Source of the DNA: PHBD01 sp964578535
GTDB taxonomy: Bacteria > Desulfobacterota > Syntrophia > Syntrophales > PHBD01
Direction of reading: 5' to 3'
DNA length: 64,000 nucleotides
Assembly: GCA_964578535.1 (NCBI GenBank)
Contig: CAZODI010000004.1
Location: forward strand, 52,103 to 116,102
The translations under genes were made by a program, and so were the position numbers. Positions 43,134 to 52,866 of the stretch are shown here, piece after piece (the stretch's first letter is position 1; the number at the start of each line of letters is the position of its first letter). The notes under the pieces were generated by a model that saw nothing but the letters and a program-made list of their open reading frames with translations, did no database searches and was not told the origin of the DNA.

Positions 43134-44183
43134 TTACGGCTCCGGGCGGAGGCCGGCCGTCGGCCGATGGAGGAGGACCTTGCCCCCCTCGCCGGGGAGG
43201 TCCTGCACGTATCGGGGCAGGCAAAGACCCGACAGGTCCTTCCAGAGCCGGTCCATGATCTCCATGCCTGCTGCCTTGGAGGTCCGGAAGTGGCCCGTTC
43301 CCTTCACTGCGTCGCAGTGGAAAAGATAATAGGGGCGGACGGAAATGCGCTGGAGGCCTTCGAAAAGATCCCGAAGGACCTCGCAGCGGTCGTTGACTCC
43401 CCTGAGAAGGACCGACTGGCTGGAGACGGGAATGCCGCAGGTGAGGATCCTGTCGCATGCGGCGGCCGATTCCTCGGTTATTTCATGCGGGTGGTTGAAC
43501 TGAGTATTGAGCCAGAGAGGGCGGTGGCGCTGGAGGATCCGGCAGAGGTCCCCGGTGATCCGCATGGGCAGGACGACGGGCACGCGACTGCCCAGGCGCA
43601 GGACCTCCACGTGCGGGATCGCCCGCAGCGAGCCCAGGAGCCAGTCCAGCTCTCCATCGTCACTGGTCAGGGGATCTCCTCCCGAGAGGATGACCTCCCG
43701 GATCGCCGGAGTCCGGGCGATCCACTCCAGGGCGCGGCGCAGGCGGGACAGCCGGCTCCCGGAGGCAGGGCGGCTCCAAAGCCGCTTTCGATTGCAGTGG
43801 CGGCAGTGCAGGGCGCAGCGCTCCGCAGCCAGGAGCAGGCAGCGGTTTCCGTAACGGCGGATGAGCCCGGGTACGGGCATGTTCTTTTCCTCGTCCAGGG
43901 GATCCGGATCTTCCCCGGACCGGTCCTCCAGTTCCCGGGGGTCCGGAAAGGCCTGCCGGGCCAGGGGATCCCCGGCATCGCCCGGATGCAGGAGAGACAT
44001 ATAATAAGGAGGGATCCGGCAGGGATAAAGACGAAGCAGGCGCTCCCATGCCGGTCCCGCCACGGTCTCCCTGCCCAGGATCCGGGCCAGCCCGTCCCGG
44101 CGACGGGCCGACCGGGCCATCTGCCAGCGCCAGTCTGACCAGTCCGAGAGAGGAACATCCTCCCGGAATAATGCGGATTCCAA
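43134..44183 (-). CDS. epmB: EF-P lysine 2,3-aminomutase EpmB
   Basis: 349 residues. Radical SAM, PLP-dependent enzyme that makes (R)-beta-lysine for EpmA. The iron-sulfur motif CALHCRHC (CxxxCxxC) is at about 123-130; SGGDPLTSDD and the PLP lysine segment DLPGEGGKVLL near 332 match the KamA family. The short length without the long C-terminal extension of clostridial lysine aminomutase, plus the adjacency to efp and epmA, supports EpmB. Confidence 0.92.
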   Translation of the reverse strand: MESALFREDVPLSDWSDWRWQMARSARRRDGLARILGRETVAGPAWERLLRLYPCRIPPYYMSLLHPGDAGDPLARQAFPDPRELEDRSGEDPDPLDEEKNMPVPGLIRRYGNRCLLLAAERCALHCRHCNRKRLWSRPASGSRLSRLRRALEWIARTPAIREVILSGGDPLTSDDGELDWLLGSLRAIPHVEVLRLGSRVPVVLPMRITGDLCRILQRHRPLWLNTQFNHPHEITEESAAACDRILTCGIPVSSQSVLLRGVNDRCEVLRDLFEGLQRISVRPYYLFHCDAVKGTGHFRTSKAAGMEIMDRLWKDLSGLCLPRYVQDLPGEGGKVLLHRPTAGLRPEP

Positions 44184-44241
44184 CGGTTTCCTCCCGGTCG
44201 CCGGAGGTCGGATAACAGGGCGCCCCGGCGGGCGAATTTGC

Positions 44242-44290
44242 TTGACGAATCGGAAAAATCCATATAGTCCAACACCCCTCTATACGTCAA
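44242..44290. promoter_or_regulatory. Overlapping divergent promoters of epmB and lysS
   Basis: Minus strand: TTGACG (44285-44290), 18 bp, TATATG (44261-44266) toward epmB. Plus strand: TTGACG (44242-44247), a short 15-bp spacer, TATAGT (44263-44268) toward lysS. The two -10 boxes share CATATAG, so use of one would exclude the other. The plus-strand one is weaker. Confidence 0.45.
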
Positions 44291-44306
44291 CAGATCACGG
44301 GAACCC

Positions 44307-45788
44307 ATGGAAGAAAGCGAACTTCTGAAGATACGGCGGGAGAAGGTGGCCGAACTGGCCACCCGGGGAATCGATCCGTACCCCAACGGAATCCGGGTGG
44401 GCGACACCGCCATGGCGCTGATCGAACGATTCGGAGCCCTGGACAAGGACGCCTTCCAGGGAATCGAGGAAACCTTCAGCCTGGGGGGCCGGATCATGGC
44501 CATCCGGGACTTCGGCAAGGGTGCCTTTGTGTCTCTCCAGGACCGGACCGGCAGAATCCAGGGGTTCATCCGCCGGGATGGCGTCGGGCCCGAGGCCTTC
44601 GACCTCTTCAAGTCGCTCGACGTCGGCGATATCGTTTCTCTCTCCGGCAGGATCATGAAGAGCCGGACGGGAGAACTGACCCTCGAGGCGAGGGAACTGC
44701 GGCTCCTCGCCAAGGCCGTGCGGCCCCTTCCGGAGAAATGGCACGGCCTGACGGACATCGAGACCCGCTACCGGCAGCGCCACCTGGACCTGATCGCCAA
44801 TCCGGAATCGCGCGAGGTTTTCATCAAGAGGAGCCGGATCATCCGCCTGATCCGCCGGTTCATGGACGACCACGATTTCCTGGAGGTGGAAACGCCCATG
44901 ATGCAGCCCCGGGCCGGGGGAGCCGCCGCCCGCCCCTTCAAGACCTTCCACAACGCCCTGGGAATGGACCTGTTTCTCCGCATCGCCCCGGAGCTCTATC
45001 TCAAGCGGCTGGTTACGGGGGGACTGGAACGGGTCTATGAAATCAACCGGAACTTCCGCAACGAAGGTGTCTCCACCTTCCACAATCCCGAGTTCACCAT
45101 GATGGAGTTCTACCAGGCATACGCCACTTTCGAAGACCTGATGGACTTCACGGAGGAGCTGTTTGTCTTCATCGCCGGGAACCTGTTCGGCACAACCCGG
45201 TTCACGTACCAGGGAACCGAAGTGGACATGACCCCTCCCTGGCGCCGGGTGCGCGTCCGGGACGCCGTCATGGAGAGCCTCGGCGTGGACCGGGAAACCC
45301 TGGAGGATCCCTCCCGGATCGCATCCTTTGCCCGGTCGCTCGGAATCGAGATCAAAGACGGCGATCCCGCCGGCAAGATTCTCATGGCCGTCTTCGAAGA
45401 AAAGGTGGAGGCAGGCCTGATTCAGCCGACCTTCGTGACCCATTACCCCGTGGAGGTCTCTCCCCTGTCCCGCCGGAACAATGACGAGCCGTCGCTGGTG
45501 GACCGGTTTGAGTTGTACATCTGCGGGAAGGAGATCGCCAATGCCTTCTCCGAGCTCAACGATCCCGCCGACCAGCGGGAGCGGTTTCTCCAGCAGCTGC
45601 GGGAGCGGGAGGCCGGCGACGAGGAGGCCCACGAAATGGATGAAGACTATGTCCGGGTCCTGGAATACGGCATGCCCCCGACGGCGGGGGAGGGAATCGG
45701 GATCGACCGGCTCGTCATGCTCTTCACGGATTCGGCCTCCATCCGGGACGTGATCCTGTATCCCCAGATGCGCCAGAAAGACGCCTGA
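44307..45788 (+). CDS. lysS: Lysyl-tRNA synthetase, class II
   Basis: 493 residues. N-terminal OB-fold anticodon domain (about 50-140, FSLGGRIMAIRDFGKGAFVSL in part) and class II core with motif 1 DFLEVETPMMQPRAGGA, motif 2 YEINRNFRNEGVSTFHNPEFT (in part) and motif 3 GEGIGIDRLVMLF. Normal length. It starts the plus-strand block leading to lol and lpx genes. Confidence 0.97.
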   Translation: MEESELLKIRREKVAELATRGIDPYPNGIRVGDTAMALIERFGALDKDAFQGIEETFSLGGRIMAIRDFGKGAFVSLQDRTGRIQGFIRRDGVGPEAFDLFKSLDVGDIVSLSGRIMKSRTGELTLEARELRLLAKAVRPLPEKWHGLTDIETRYRQRHLDLIANPESREVFIKRSRIIRLIRRFMDDHDFLEVETPMMQPRAGGAAARPFKTFHNALGMDLFLRIAPELYLKRLVTGGLERVYEINRNFRNEGVSTFHNPEFTMMEFYQAYATFEDLMDFTEELFVFIAGNLFGTTRFTYQGTEVDMTPPWRRVRVRDAVMESLGVDRETLEDPSRIASFARSLGIEIKDGDPAGKILMAVFEEKVEAGLIQPTFVTHYPVEVSPLSRRNNDEPSLVDRFELYICGKEIANAFSELNDPADQRERFLQQLREREAGDEEAHEMDEDYVRVLEYGMPPTAGEGIGIDRLVMLFTDSASIRDVILYPQMRQKDA

Positions 45789-45822
45789 TCCGTCAGGCCC
45801 CCTTCTCTCCGGACCATCCATC

Positions 45823-47100
45823 ATGCCCTACGAATCGTATATCAGCCTCCGGTACCTAAGGGCCAAGCGCAAGCAGGTCTTTGTCTCGGTCATTACGCTG
45901 ATTTCCATCACCGGGATCTTCCTGGGGGTGGCGGCCCTCATCGTGGTCCTGGCGGTCATGAACGGCTTCGAGACGGACCTGCGCAACAAGATCCTGGGCA
46001 TCAATTCCCACGTGGTTGTCATGCAGTACACGGGGCCGATGCAAAATTACCGGACCGTGCAGGAGGCCGTCAATTCCACCCCCGGTGTTGTGGCTACGAC
46101 GCCTTTCATCTACAGCCAGGGCATGCTGAAAAACGGCGATGGCTTCAGCGGCGTAGTCATCCGGGGGCTCTCGCCGGAAGACGCCTTCCGCGTCATCAGC
46201 CTCGGGAAGATGAAAGAGGGGAGCGCCGAGGCCCTCCTCCCGGACCGCCGGAACACGGCGGCAATTCCGAAGGACCGGGCGGACCTGCCGGGGATTCTTA
46301 TCGGCAAGGAGCTGGCCAAGCACCTGGGGCTTTATCTGTACGAGACGGTGAGCCTCATCTCTCCCATGGGCACATCGACTCCCATGGGCATGGTCCCGCG
46401 GATGAAACGGTTCCTCGTGGTGGGCATTTTTGAATCCGGCTTTTACGAGTACGACTCCTCCCTCGCCTATCTTTCGCTCCGGGACTGCCAGGCCTTCCTG
46501 GGTATGGACGACCGCGTCACGGGGGTTGAGGTCAAGGTGAAAGATATTTACCGGGCGGCGGAGATAGCCAAGAACATCGAGAAAAAACTCGGTTTTCCAT
46601 TCTGGGCCCGCAATTGGATGGAGATGAACAAGAACCTCTTCGCAGCGCTCCGGCTGGAGAAGAAGGTGATGTTCATCATCCTGAGCCTGATCGTCCTCGT
46701 GGCAACCTTCAACATCATCACGACACTCATCATGGTTGTCATGGAAAAGAACAAGGATATCGCCATTCTGAAATCGATGGGGGCCACCTCCCGGAGCATT
46801 ATGAAGATCTTCATCCTCCAGGGGGTGACCATCGGCTTCATCGGCACGATCCTGGGATGCGCCGGGGGGCTTCTCCTGGCCTGGAATATCGAGCCCGTGT
46901 CCTCCTTTATCGAGCGTTTTTTCGGGTTCAAGATTCTTCCCGGCGACGTCTATTACCTCAGCGAGCTTCCGTCGCGGGTCAATTACTCGGATGTGGGCAT
47001 CATCGTGGTCGGGACGCTCCTGATCTCGTTCCTGTCCACCCTGTATCCATCGTGGCGGGCATCCCGGCTTGACCCGGCAGAGGCCCTCCGTTACGACTGA
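45823..47100 (+). CDS. lolC: LolC/E-type lipoprotein-releasing permease
   Basis: 425 residues. Helix at about 20-50 (ALIVVLAVMNGFE following), a large periplasmic MacB-like domain, and three C-terminal helices (about 285-315, 335-360, 390-415). Signatures YISLRYLRAKRKQVFVSVIT (start) and DIAILKSMGATSRSIMKIF are standard. It extracts lipoproteins for transfer to LolA. Only one permease gene is present, suggesting a homodimer with LolD as in many non-gamma species. 34 bp after lysS. Confidence 0.93.
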   Translation: MPYESYISLRYLRAKRKQVFVSVITLISITGIFLGVAALIVVLAVMNGFETDLRNKILGINSHVVVMQYTGPMQNYRTVQEAVNSTPGVVATTPFIYSQGMLKNGDGFSGVVIRGLSPEDAFRVISLGKMKEGSAEALLPDRRNTAAIPKDRADLPGILIGKELAKHLGLYLYETVSLISPMGTSTPMGMVPRMKRFLVVGIFESGFYEYDSSLAYLSLRDCQAFLGMDDRVTGVEVKVKDIYRAAEIAKNIEKKLGFPFWARNWMEMNKNLFAALRLEKKVMFIILSLIVLVATFNIITTLIMVVMEKNKDIAILKSMGATSRSIMKIFILQGVTIGFIGTILGCAGGLLLAWNIEPVSSFIERFFGFKILPGDVYYLSELPSRVNYSDVGIIVVGTLLISFLSTLYPSWRASRLDPAEALRYD

Positions 47101-47143
47101 GATGCGGGCGGAAGTCCGCACATAGAAAACGGCCGCAATCTCC

Positions 47144-47827
47144 ATGATCGAAGTCAGGAACCTGGAAAAGACATTCATCAAAAGCGGGCAGAGGATCGAG
47201 GTCCTCAAGGAAATGGATCTGGTCATCCCCGGAGGGGAGTCCCTGGCCATTCTGGGGGTCTCCGGGGCGGGGAAGAGCACCCTGATGCACATCCTGGGAA
47301 CCCTCGACCATCCGACGGCGGGCAAGGTTCTCTTCGACGGTGCGGACGTCTTCTCCTGGAACGAAAAGGAACTGGCGTCCTTCCGCAACCGGAGGATCGG
47401 CTTCGTGTTCCAGTTCCACAACCTGCTGCCGGAGTTCACAAGCCTCGAAAACACGATGATGCCTGCCCTCATCTCCGGCCTATCCCAAAAGGAGGCCCGG
47501 AAGCGGGCCGAATCAATCTTGATGGATGTGGGACTTGGTGATAGGATGGCGCACAAACCGGGAGAGCTTTCGGGTGGCGAACAGCAGCGGGTGGCCGTGG
47601 CCCGAGCGGTCATCATGGAACCGGAGGTCATCCTGGCTGACGAACCCACCGGAAACCTCGACACGGAAACGGGACGGAAGGTCGAGGATCTGCTGATGAA
47701 TCTGAATCGTCAACGAAACATAACCCTGGTCGTGGTGACCCATAATCGCTCCCTGGCGAAACGGATGTCCCGAAGCGTTGGCCTGAAGGACGGAAAGGTG
47801 CTCCAGCATGACGAAAACTCGATCTGA
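47144..47827 (+). CDS. lolD: Lipoprotein-releasing ATPase LolD
   Basis: 227 residues. ABC ATPase with Walker A GVSGAGKST, Q-loop FQFHNLLPEF, signature LSGGEQQRVAVARAV, Walker B VILADEPTGNLD and switch VVVTHN. FQFHNLLPEFTSLENTMMP-type Q-loop and small size fit LolD. Its 3' end overlaps bamA by 20 bp. Confidence 0.94.
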   Translation: MIEVRNLEKTFIKSGQRIEVLKEMDLVIPGGESLAILGVSGAGKSTLMHILGTLDHPTAGKVLFDGADVFSWNEKELASFRNRRIGFVFQFHNLLPEFTSLENTMMPALISGLSQKEARKRAESILMDVGLGDRMAHKPGELSGGEQQRVAVARAVIMEPEVILADEPTGNLDTETGRKVEDLLMNLNRQRNITLVVVTHNRSLAKRMSRSVGLKDGKVLQHDENSI

Positions 47828-50462
47828 TTGCGTCCGATGCATTCTCGGATTCTTCATCGCTGTCTCCCTCTTTTGCAATCCGCACCCTGGCGCCGCGCAG
47901 GAGACCAAAACCATCGCGCTGCTTCCCTTTGAGGTCTTCAGCGGAACACAGCGGGACCTCCTCCAGGAATCCATCTTCAGCGCCCTGTACGCCGATCTGG
48001 CCAGAACCAAGGGCATCCGGCCCGTGGACAGGGATACGATTCTCAAACGGGTGGCAGGCAGGCCGCTGAATGAGGAAACGGCCCTGGCGGCAGCAAAAGA
48101 TACAGGGGCACTGTACGCCATCGTGGGCAGCGTATCCGAGTTCGGCGAACTCATCAGCGTGGACGCGAAAATTATCGATGTGCAGAAAGGGCAGGCCTTC
48201 CCGGGTGTTTTCGCCCAGGGGCGGGGGTTGGAGGGCATTCCCGCCATGGCCTCCCGGCTCAGGGGAGACCTCCTGCTCCGGATTGGAGAAGTGCAGCGGA
48301 TCGCCCGGGTTGACTTCAAGGGCAACCAGAAAATCGAGAGCAGCGCCATCGCCCAGGTCATCAAAAGCGCCAAGGGCAACGTCTACGCCGAGGCCGATCT
48401 GTCCGGAGACATCAAGGCCATTTACGGAATGGGGTATTTCGACGACGTGAAAGCGGAGGCTTCCTCGACTCCGGAAGGAACGGTCGTCACGTTCCACATC
48501 GTGGAAAAGGCGCTCATTTCGCAGATCCAGTTCACGGGAAACAAGGCCATCGACAAGGATGAGCTCCTCTCGAACATGAGCGTAAAGACGAGGCAGGTTC
48601 TCAACGCGGAAAAACTGGCCTCCGATATCGCCAAGATCAAAACCCTCTACGAAGGGAAAGGCTACTACAACGCCGAGATCACGTATAAAGTTGAAAAAGC
48701 GGGAGAAAAAGACACCCGCATTGTTGTGACCGTCCAGGAAAACAAGAAGATCTACGTGGAGAAGATCTCCTTCGAGGGAAACCGGGCCTTCACGGACAAA
48801 GAGCTCAAGAAACAGATGAAGACCACCGAGTGGGGCATCCTCCACGTCTTTACCGATTCGGGTCTTCTCAAGAAGGACGAGCTCCGGCAGGACGTCGCCC
48901 GGATCAGCGCCTTCTACCTGAACAGCGGGTTCATCCAGGCCCAGGTGGCGGACCCGGTCATCACCCATGACGCCAAGGGCATCTACATCAAGATCCCCAT
49001 CAACGAAGGGAAACGCTTTCGCGTGGGAACCGTCGCAATTGCAGGCGACCCCCTCGACGTCACCCGCCAGAAGCTGATGGACAGGCTGGAGATCAAAAAG
49101 AAGGAGTTCTACGACCGATCGGCCATCATCAGGGACATCGACACGCTGACCAAGGCCGCCAACGACGAGGGGTTCGCCTATGCGGACGTGCAACCCCAGA
49201 CGGACATCCGGGAGAAAGACCTGTCCGTGGACGTGACCTACAGGATCCACAAGGGGATCCTGGTCTACTTCAACCGCATCACCTTCTCGGGAAACACGAA
49301 GACCCGGGACAAGGTCATGCGCCGGCTCCTGTCCATCGTCGAGGGGGACCTCTACAACAGCACGAACCTGAAGAACAGCTATACCGCCCTGGAGCGGACC
49401 CGCTACTTCGAGGAAATCAATTTCCAGACGGAAAAAGGGCCTGCGGAAAATCTGACGGACGTCCGCATCCACGTGAAGGAGAAGGCCACGGGAATGTTCA
49501 GCATTGGTGCCGGCTACAGCGGCCAGGACAACCTGGCCTTCGTGGCGGAGATCTCCCAGCAGAACTTCCTCGGCCGGGGACAGACCCTGAAGTTGAAAAC
49601 CAGTTTTTCCAGCACCAAAACATGGTTCGAGCTGCAGTTCATCGAGCCCTGGCTCTTCGACCTGCCCCTCTACAGCAACTGGAACGCCTGGCATTCGGAG
49701 AAGGAGTGGGATTACTACAACGTGAATTCAACGGGCGGGGGATTCACACTGGGATATCCCCTCTGGGAATTCTTCAACGGCAGCTTCGGCTTCACGTATT
49801 CGATCGATACCATCAAGGACATCAATGTGTACGCTCCCCAGTACATCCAGGATTACGCGGGGGAATACAGGACAGGAATCGTCAGTATCGGCATCAACCG
49901 GGATACGACGGATGACAACTTTTTCCCGACCCGGGGTTCCCGCAACGGTGTCTCCGTCGGCTACGCAAGCAAGTTCCTGGGAGGAACAACGAGTTACGTC
50001 AAGGCCGTCGTGCAGTCGCAGTGGTTTTTCGGCCTTCCCCTGGACACGGTCTTCAGCGTCCGGGGCCGGGCCGGTTACCTGGCCCCGAGCGAAGGGGAGA
50101 GCATTCCCCTCTTCGAGCGGTTCACCCTGGGCGGGATGAACTCCCTGAGGGGCCTCAAGGACGTGGGACCAAAAGACTCAACGGGCTATTACGTCATCGG
50201 GGGAACATCATTCCTCTGTTTCAACGTCGAGTACCTTTTCCCTCTCGTGAAGGAAGCCGGCATCAAGGGAGTCGTCTTCTACGACACCGGCAACGCCTGG
50301 GATACGTATACATTCGGGAGCGACTTCCGGCATACGACGGGAGCGGGAATCCGCTGGTATTCGCCGCTGGGTCCCCTGCGCCTTGAGTGGGGCTATGTGC
50401 TTGACGCCAAGGAAGGCGAATCCGCGTCGCGATGGGAGTTTGCCATCGGCATGTTCATGTAG
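47808..50462 (+). CDS. bamA: Outer-membrane assembly factor BamA with extra N-terminal domain
   Basis: 884 residues. Signal peptide 1-30. Residues about 32-160 form a non-POTRA alpha/beta domain (TIALLPFEVFSG, ALYAIVGSVSEFGELI, VDAKIIDVQKG) like the N-domain of TolB or CsgG-like proteins. Then five POTRA domains (about 163-570; each starts with a pattern such as VDFKGNQ, IQFTGNK, ISFEGNR, ITFSGNT) and a C-terminal barrel with the conserved loop GGMNSLRGLKD. The protein ends AIGMFM, with Met last rather than the usual aromatic. BamA inserts beta-barrels into the outer membrane. Confidence 0.95.
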   Translation: MTKTRSDCVRCILGFFIAVSLFCNPHPGAAQETKTIALLPFEVFSGTQRDLLQESIFSALYADLARTKGIRPVDRDTILKRVAGRPLNEETALAAAKDTGALYAIVGSVSEFGELISVDAKIIDVQKGQAFPGVFAQGRGLEGIPAMASRLRGDLLLRIGEVQRIARVDFKGNQKIESSAIAQVIKSAKGNVYAEADLSGDIKAIYGMGYFDDVKAEASSTPEGTVVTFHIVEKALISQIQFTGNKAIDKDELLSNMSVKTRQVLNAEKLASDIAKIKTLYEGKGYYNAEITYKVEKAGEKDTRIVVTVQENKKIYVEKISFEGNRAFTDKELKKQMKTTEWGILHVFTDSGLLKKDELRQDVARISAFYLNSGFIQAQVADPVITHDAKGIYIKIPINEGKRFRVGTVAIAGDPLDVTRQKLMDRLEIKKKEFYDRSAIIRDIDTLTKAANDEGFAYADVQPQTDIREKDLSVDVTYRIHKGILVYFNRITFSGNTKTRDKVMRRLLSIVEGDLYNSTNLKNSYTALERTRYFEEINFQTEKGPAENLTDVRIHVKEKATGMFSIGAGYSGQDNLAFVAEISQQNFLGRGQTLKLKTSFSSTKTWFELQFIEPWLFDLPLYSNWNAWHSEKEWDYYNVNSTGGGFTLGYPLWEFFNGSFGFTYSIDTIKDINVYAPQYIQDYAGEYRTGIVSIGINRDTTDDNFFPTRGSRNGVSVGYASKFLGGTTSYVKAVVQSQWFFGLPLDTVFSVRGRAGYLAPSEGESIPLFERFTLGGMNSLRGLKDVGPKDSTGYYVIGGTSFLCFNVEYLFPLVKEAGIKGVVFYDTGNAWDTYTFGSDFRHTTGAGIRWYSPLGPLRLEWGYVLDAKEGESASRWEFAIGMFM

Positions 50463-50494
50463 CGAATAAAAAAGCTGAAAGAGAGGTATCACGG

Positions 50495-51028
50495 ATGAAG
50501 AAAGCGGTGTTTGGTGTCATTGCGGGATTGCTTCTGCTGGCTCTGTCGTCCGGGGCGGCCTGGTCTGCGGAGAGGATCGGCTTTGTCAACATCCAGGAGG
50601 CTATGCTGACCTCCAATGCGGGCAAGCAGATGGGCGAAGAGATGCGCAGGCTCATCGCCAGGGACAAGGCCATCATCGAAGAAAAAGAAAAGGAGCTCAA
50701 GAAGCTCCGGGAGGATCTGGAAAAGCAGCGGACCGTCCTGACGGAATCGGCCCTGCGGGAGAAGGATATGACCCTGCAGAAGAAATACCGGGACTACCAG
50801 GTCGCTGCCAAGGATTTCGAGGACGATATACGGGCCAAGGAACAGGATATCTTTAAAAAGCTGTTCCCGGAAGTCCTCAAGATCGTCCGGTCCATCGCCG
50901 AAAAGGAAAAATATACAATGGTTATGGATCCATACGTTCTCCAGCTCCCGTACTTCAACACAAAGGAAGACATCACGAAGCGTGTCGTAGAGGAGTTCAA
51001 CAGGACCTACAAGGACAAGAAGAAGTAA
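50495..51028 (+). CDS. skp: Periplasmic chaperone Skp/OmpH
   Basis: 177 residues. Signal peptide 1-24 (LLLALSSGAAWSA). IGFVNIQEAMLTSNAGKQ starts the mature protein, then long charged coiled-coil tentacles (about 50-140), and a closing beta strand YTMVMDPYVLQL. It carries unfolded barrels to BamA. The start at 50495 has GAGAGG 8 nt upstream. Sits between bamA and lpxD, the common order. Confidence 0.93.
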   Translation: MKKAVFGVIAGLLLLALSSGAAWSAERIGFVNIQEAMLTSNAGKQMGEEMRRLIARDKAIIEEKEKELKKLREDLEKQRTVLTESALREKDMTLQKKYRDYQVAAKDFEDDIRAKEQDIFKKLFPEVLKIVRSIAEKEKYTMVMDPYVLQLPYFNTKEDITKRVVEEFNRTYKDKKK

Positions 51029-51055
51029 GGGAACCGGCATCGACCGGAACACAGC

Positions 51056-52096
51056 GTGAATTGGACCGTTCAAGAGATCGCCGCCCGATTGGGCGGCGTT
51101 GTTCACGGGGATGCGGATGCCCGTATCGCGGGCGTGCGGGGTATCGAAGAAGCCGGAGACGGCGACCTGACTTTCATCGCCAATCGCAGGTACCGATCCC
51201 GTCTTAAAACCACCCGGGCGACCGCTGTTCTTGTTGCACCGGGAACCGAAGAACCCGGCCGGACCCTGATCGTCGTCGCCGACCCCTATGTCGCCTTCGG
51301 CCAGGCACTTGCCCTCTTCCATCCACGGGAACCGGAACGGCCGGGCATCCACGAACGGGCGTTCGTCGACCGGGACGCCAGAGTTTCCCCGGAGGCCACC
51401 GTCCATGCCGGGGCAACGGTGAGCCGCGGCGCCGAGATCGCGGCTGGAGCCGTGCTCTACCCGGGGGTATACGTGGGCGTCGAGGCGTCGATCGGCGAGG
51501 AATCGGTTCTGCACCCCAATGTGACCGTGTATCATCAGTGCCGGATCGGGATGCGGGTCATCCTCCACGCGGGCGTCGTCGTGGGGGGCGACGGATTCGG
51601 CTTTGCGCGGCCCGGCTGGGAAAACATAAAGATTCCCCAGGTCGGAATCGTTCAGATCGACGACGATGTCGAAATCGGCGCCAACACGACCATCGACCGG
51701 GGAACCATGGGCCGCACCTGGATCCGGAAAGGCGCCAAGATCGACAATCTCGTCCAGATCGCCCACAACGTGGTCATTGGAGAATATGCCATCGTCGTCT
51801 CCCAGGCGGGCATTTCCGGCAGCACGACCGTAGGCCGGGGCGTCATGATCGGGGGGCAGGCCGGCCTCGTTGGACACATCCAGGTTGGAGACCACGCCAT
51901 GGTGGCAGCTCGCGCCGGGATTCACAAGAACGTCCCCGCCGCCACCATCGTGGCCGGAGCACCCCATATGCCCCACCGTGAATGGCTGCGGCTGGAGGCG
52001 ACGATCCCGAAGCTCCCGGCCATGAGGCAGCAGCTTCTCGACATGGCCAGAAGGCTGGAAGCATTGGAAAAGAAACTGGAAGGACGGAATTCATGA
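51056..52096 (+). CDS. lpxD: UDP-3-O-acylglucosamine N-acyltransferase
   Basis: 346 residues, GTG start. Third acylation step in lipid A synthesis. N-terminal uridine-binding domain (GDGDLTFIANRRYRSRL), left-handed beta helix of hexapeptide repeats, catalytic His in QIAHNVVIGEYA, and a C-terminal helix (residues about 320-346). Stop overlaps the lpxA start (ATGA). Confidence 0.96.
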   Translation: MNWTVQEIAARLGGVVHGDADARIAGVRGIEEAGDGDLTFIANRRYRSRLKTTRATAVLVAPGTEEPGRTLIVVADPYVAFGQALALFHPREPERPGIHERAFVDRDARVSPEATVHAGATVSRGAEIAAGAVLYPGVYVGVEASIGEESVLHPNVTVYHQCRIGMRVILHAGVVVGGDGFGFARPGWENIKIPQVGIVQIDDDVEIGANTTIDRGTMGRTWIRKGAKIDNLVQIAHNVVIGEYAIVVSQAGISGSTTVGRGVMIGGQAGLVGHIQVGDHAMVAARAGIHKNVPAATIVAGAPHMPHREWLRLEATIPKLPAMRQQLLDMARRLEALEKKLEGRNS

Positions 52097-52866
52097 GCAT
52101 TCATCCCACGGCCGTGATCGCCTCCGACGCCCGGATTGCCGAGGATGTCGAAATCGGCCCCTACAGCATCGTCGGACCCAGCGTCACCATCGGACGAAAC
52201 ACGGTAATCGGCCCCCACGTCGTGATCGAGAGCCACACGGATATCGGGGAAGGCAACCGGATCTTCCAGTTCGCCTCCATCGGCGGGATTCCCCAGGACC
52301 TGAAATACAGAGGGGAAGAGACCCGGGTGGTCATAGGAAATCATAACATCATCAAGGAGTTCGTGACGATCAACCGCTCCACCGTGTCCGACATCGGCGT
52401 AACCATCCTGGGGGATCGCAACCTGATCATGGCGTACTGCCACATCGCCCACAACTGCAAGCTGGGCAATCACGTCATCATGGCCAATGCCACGAACCTG
52501 GCGGGACATATCCATGTGGAGGACTGGGCCATCATCGGCGGAATGTCGGGGGTCCACCAGTTCATTCGCATCGGCGCCCACGCCTTCGTCGGAGGAGCCT
52601 CCGCCGTGGCTCAGGACGTGCCGCCGTTCATCACCGTCTCGGGCAATCGGGCCCGTCCCTATGGGCTGAACCTGGTGGGCCTCAAGCGGCGGGGTTTTTC
52701 CGAGCCGTCAATCAAGGCACTTCGGGAATCCTACCGGCTGGTTTACCGATCCTCCCTGCGGCTGGTTGAAGCCACAGCGCGGATCCGAGCGGAGGTGGAG
52801 GACCTTCCGGAGGTGCGCCAGTTTGTTTCCTTTCTGGAAAACTCCCAGCGGGGCATCTGCAGATAG
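52093..52866 (+). CDS. lpxA: UDP-N-acetylglucosamine acyltransferase
   Basis: 257 residues. First step of lipid A synthesis: transfers a 3-hydroxyacyl chain from ACP to UDP-GlcNAc. Hexapeptide repeats and the catalytic His in AYCHIAHNCKLGN are clear, as is the C-terminal helical domain with NLVGLKRRGFS. fabZ, usual between lpxD and lpxA, is missing here. A 158-bp gap follows. Confidence 0.96.
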   Translation: MSIHPTAVIASDARIAEDVEIGPYSIVGPSVTIGRNTVIGPHVVIESHTDIGEGNRIFQFASIGGIPQDLKYRGEETRVVIGNHNIIKEFVTINRSTVSDIGVTILGDRNLIMAYCHIAHNCKLGNHVIMANATNLAGHIHVEDWAIIGGMSGVHQFIRIGAHAFVGGASAVAQDVPPFITVSGNRARPYGLNLVGLKRRGFSEPSIKALRESYRLVYRSSLRLVEATARIRAEVEDLPEVRQFVSFLENSQRGICR

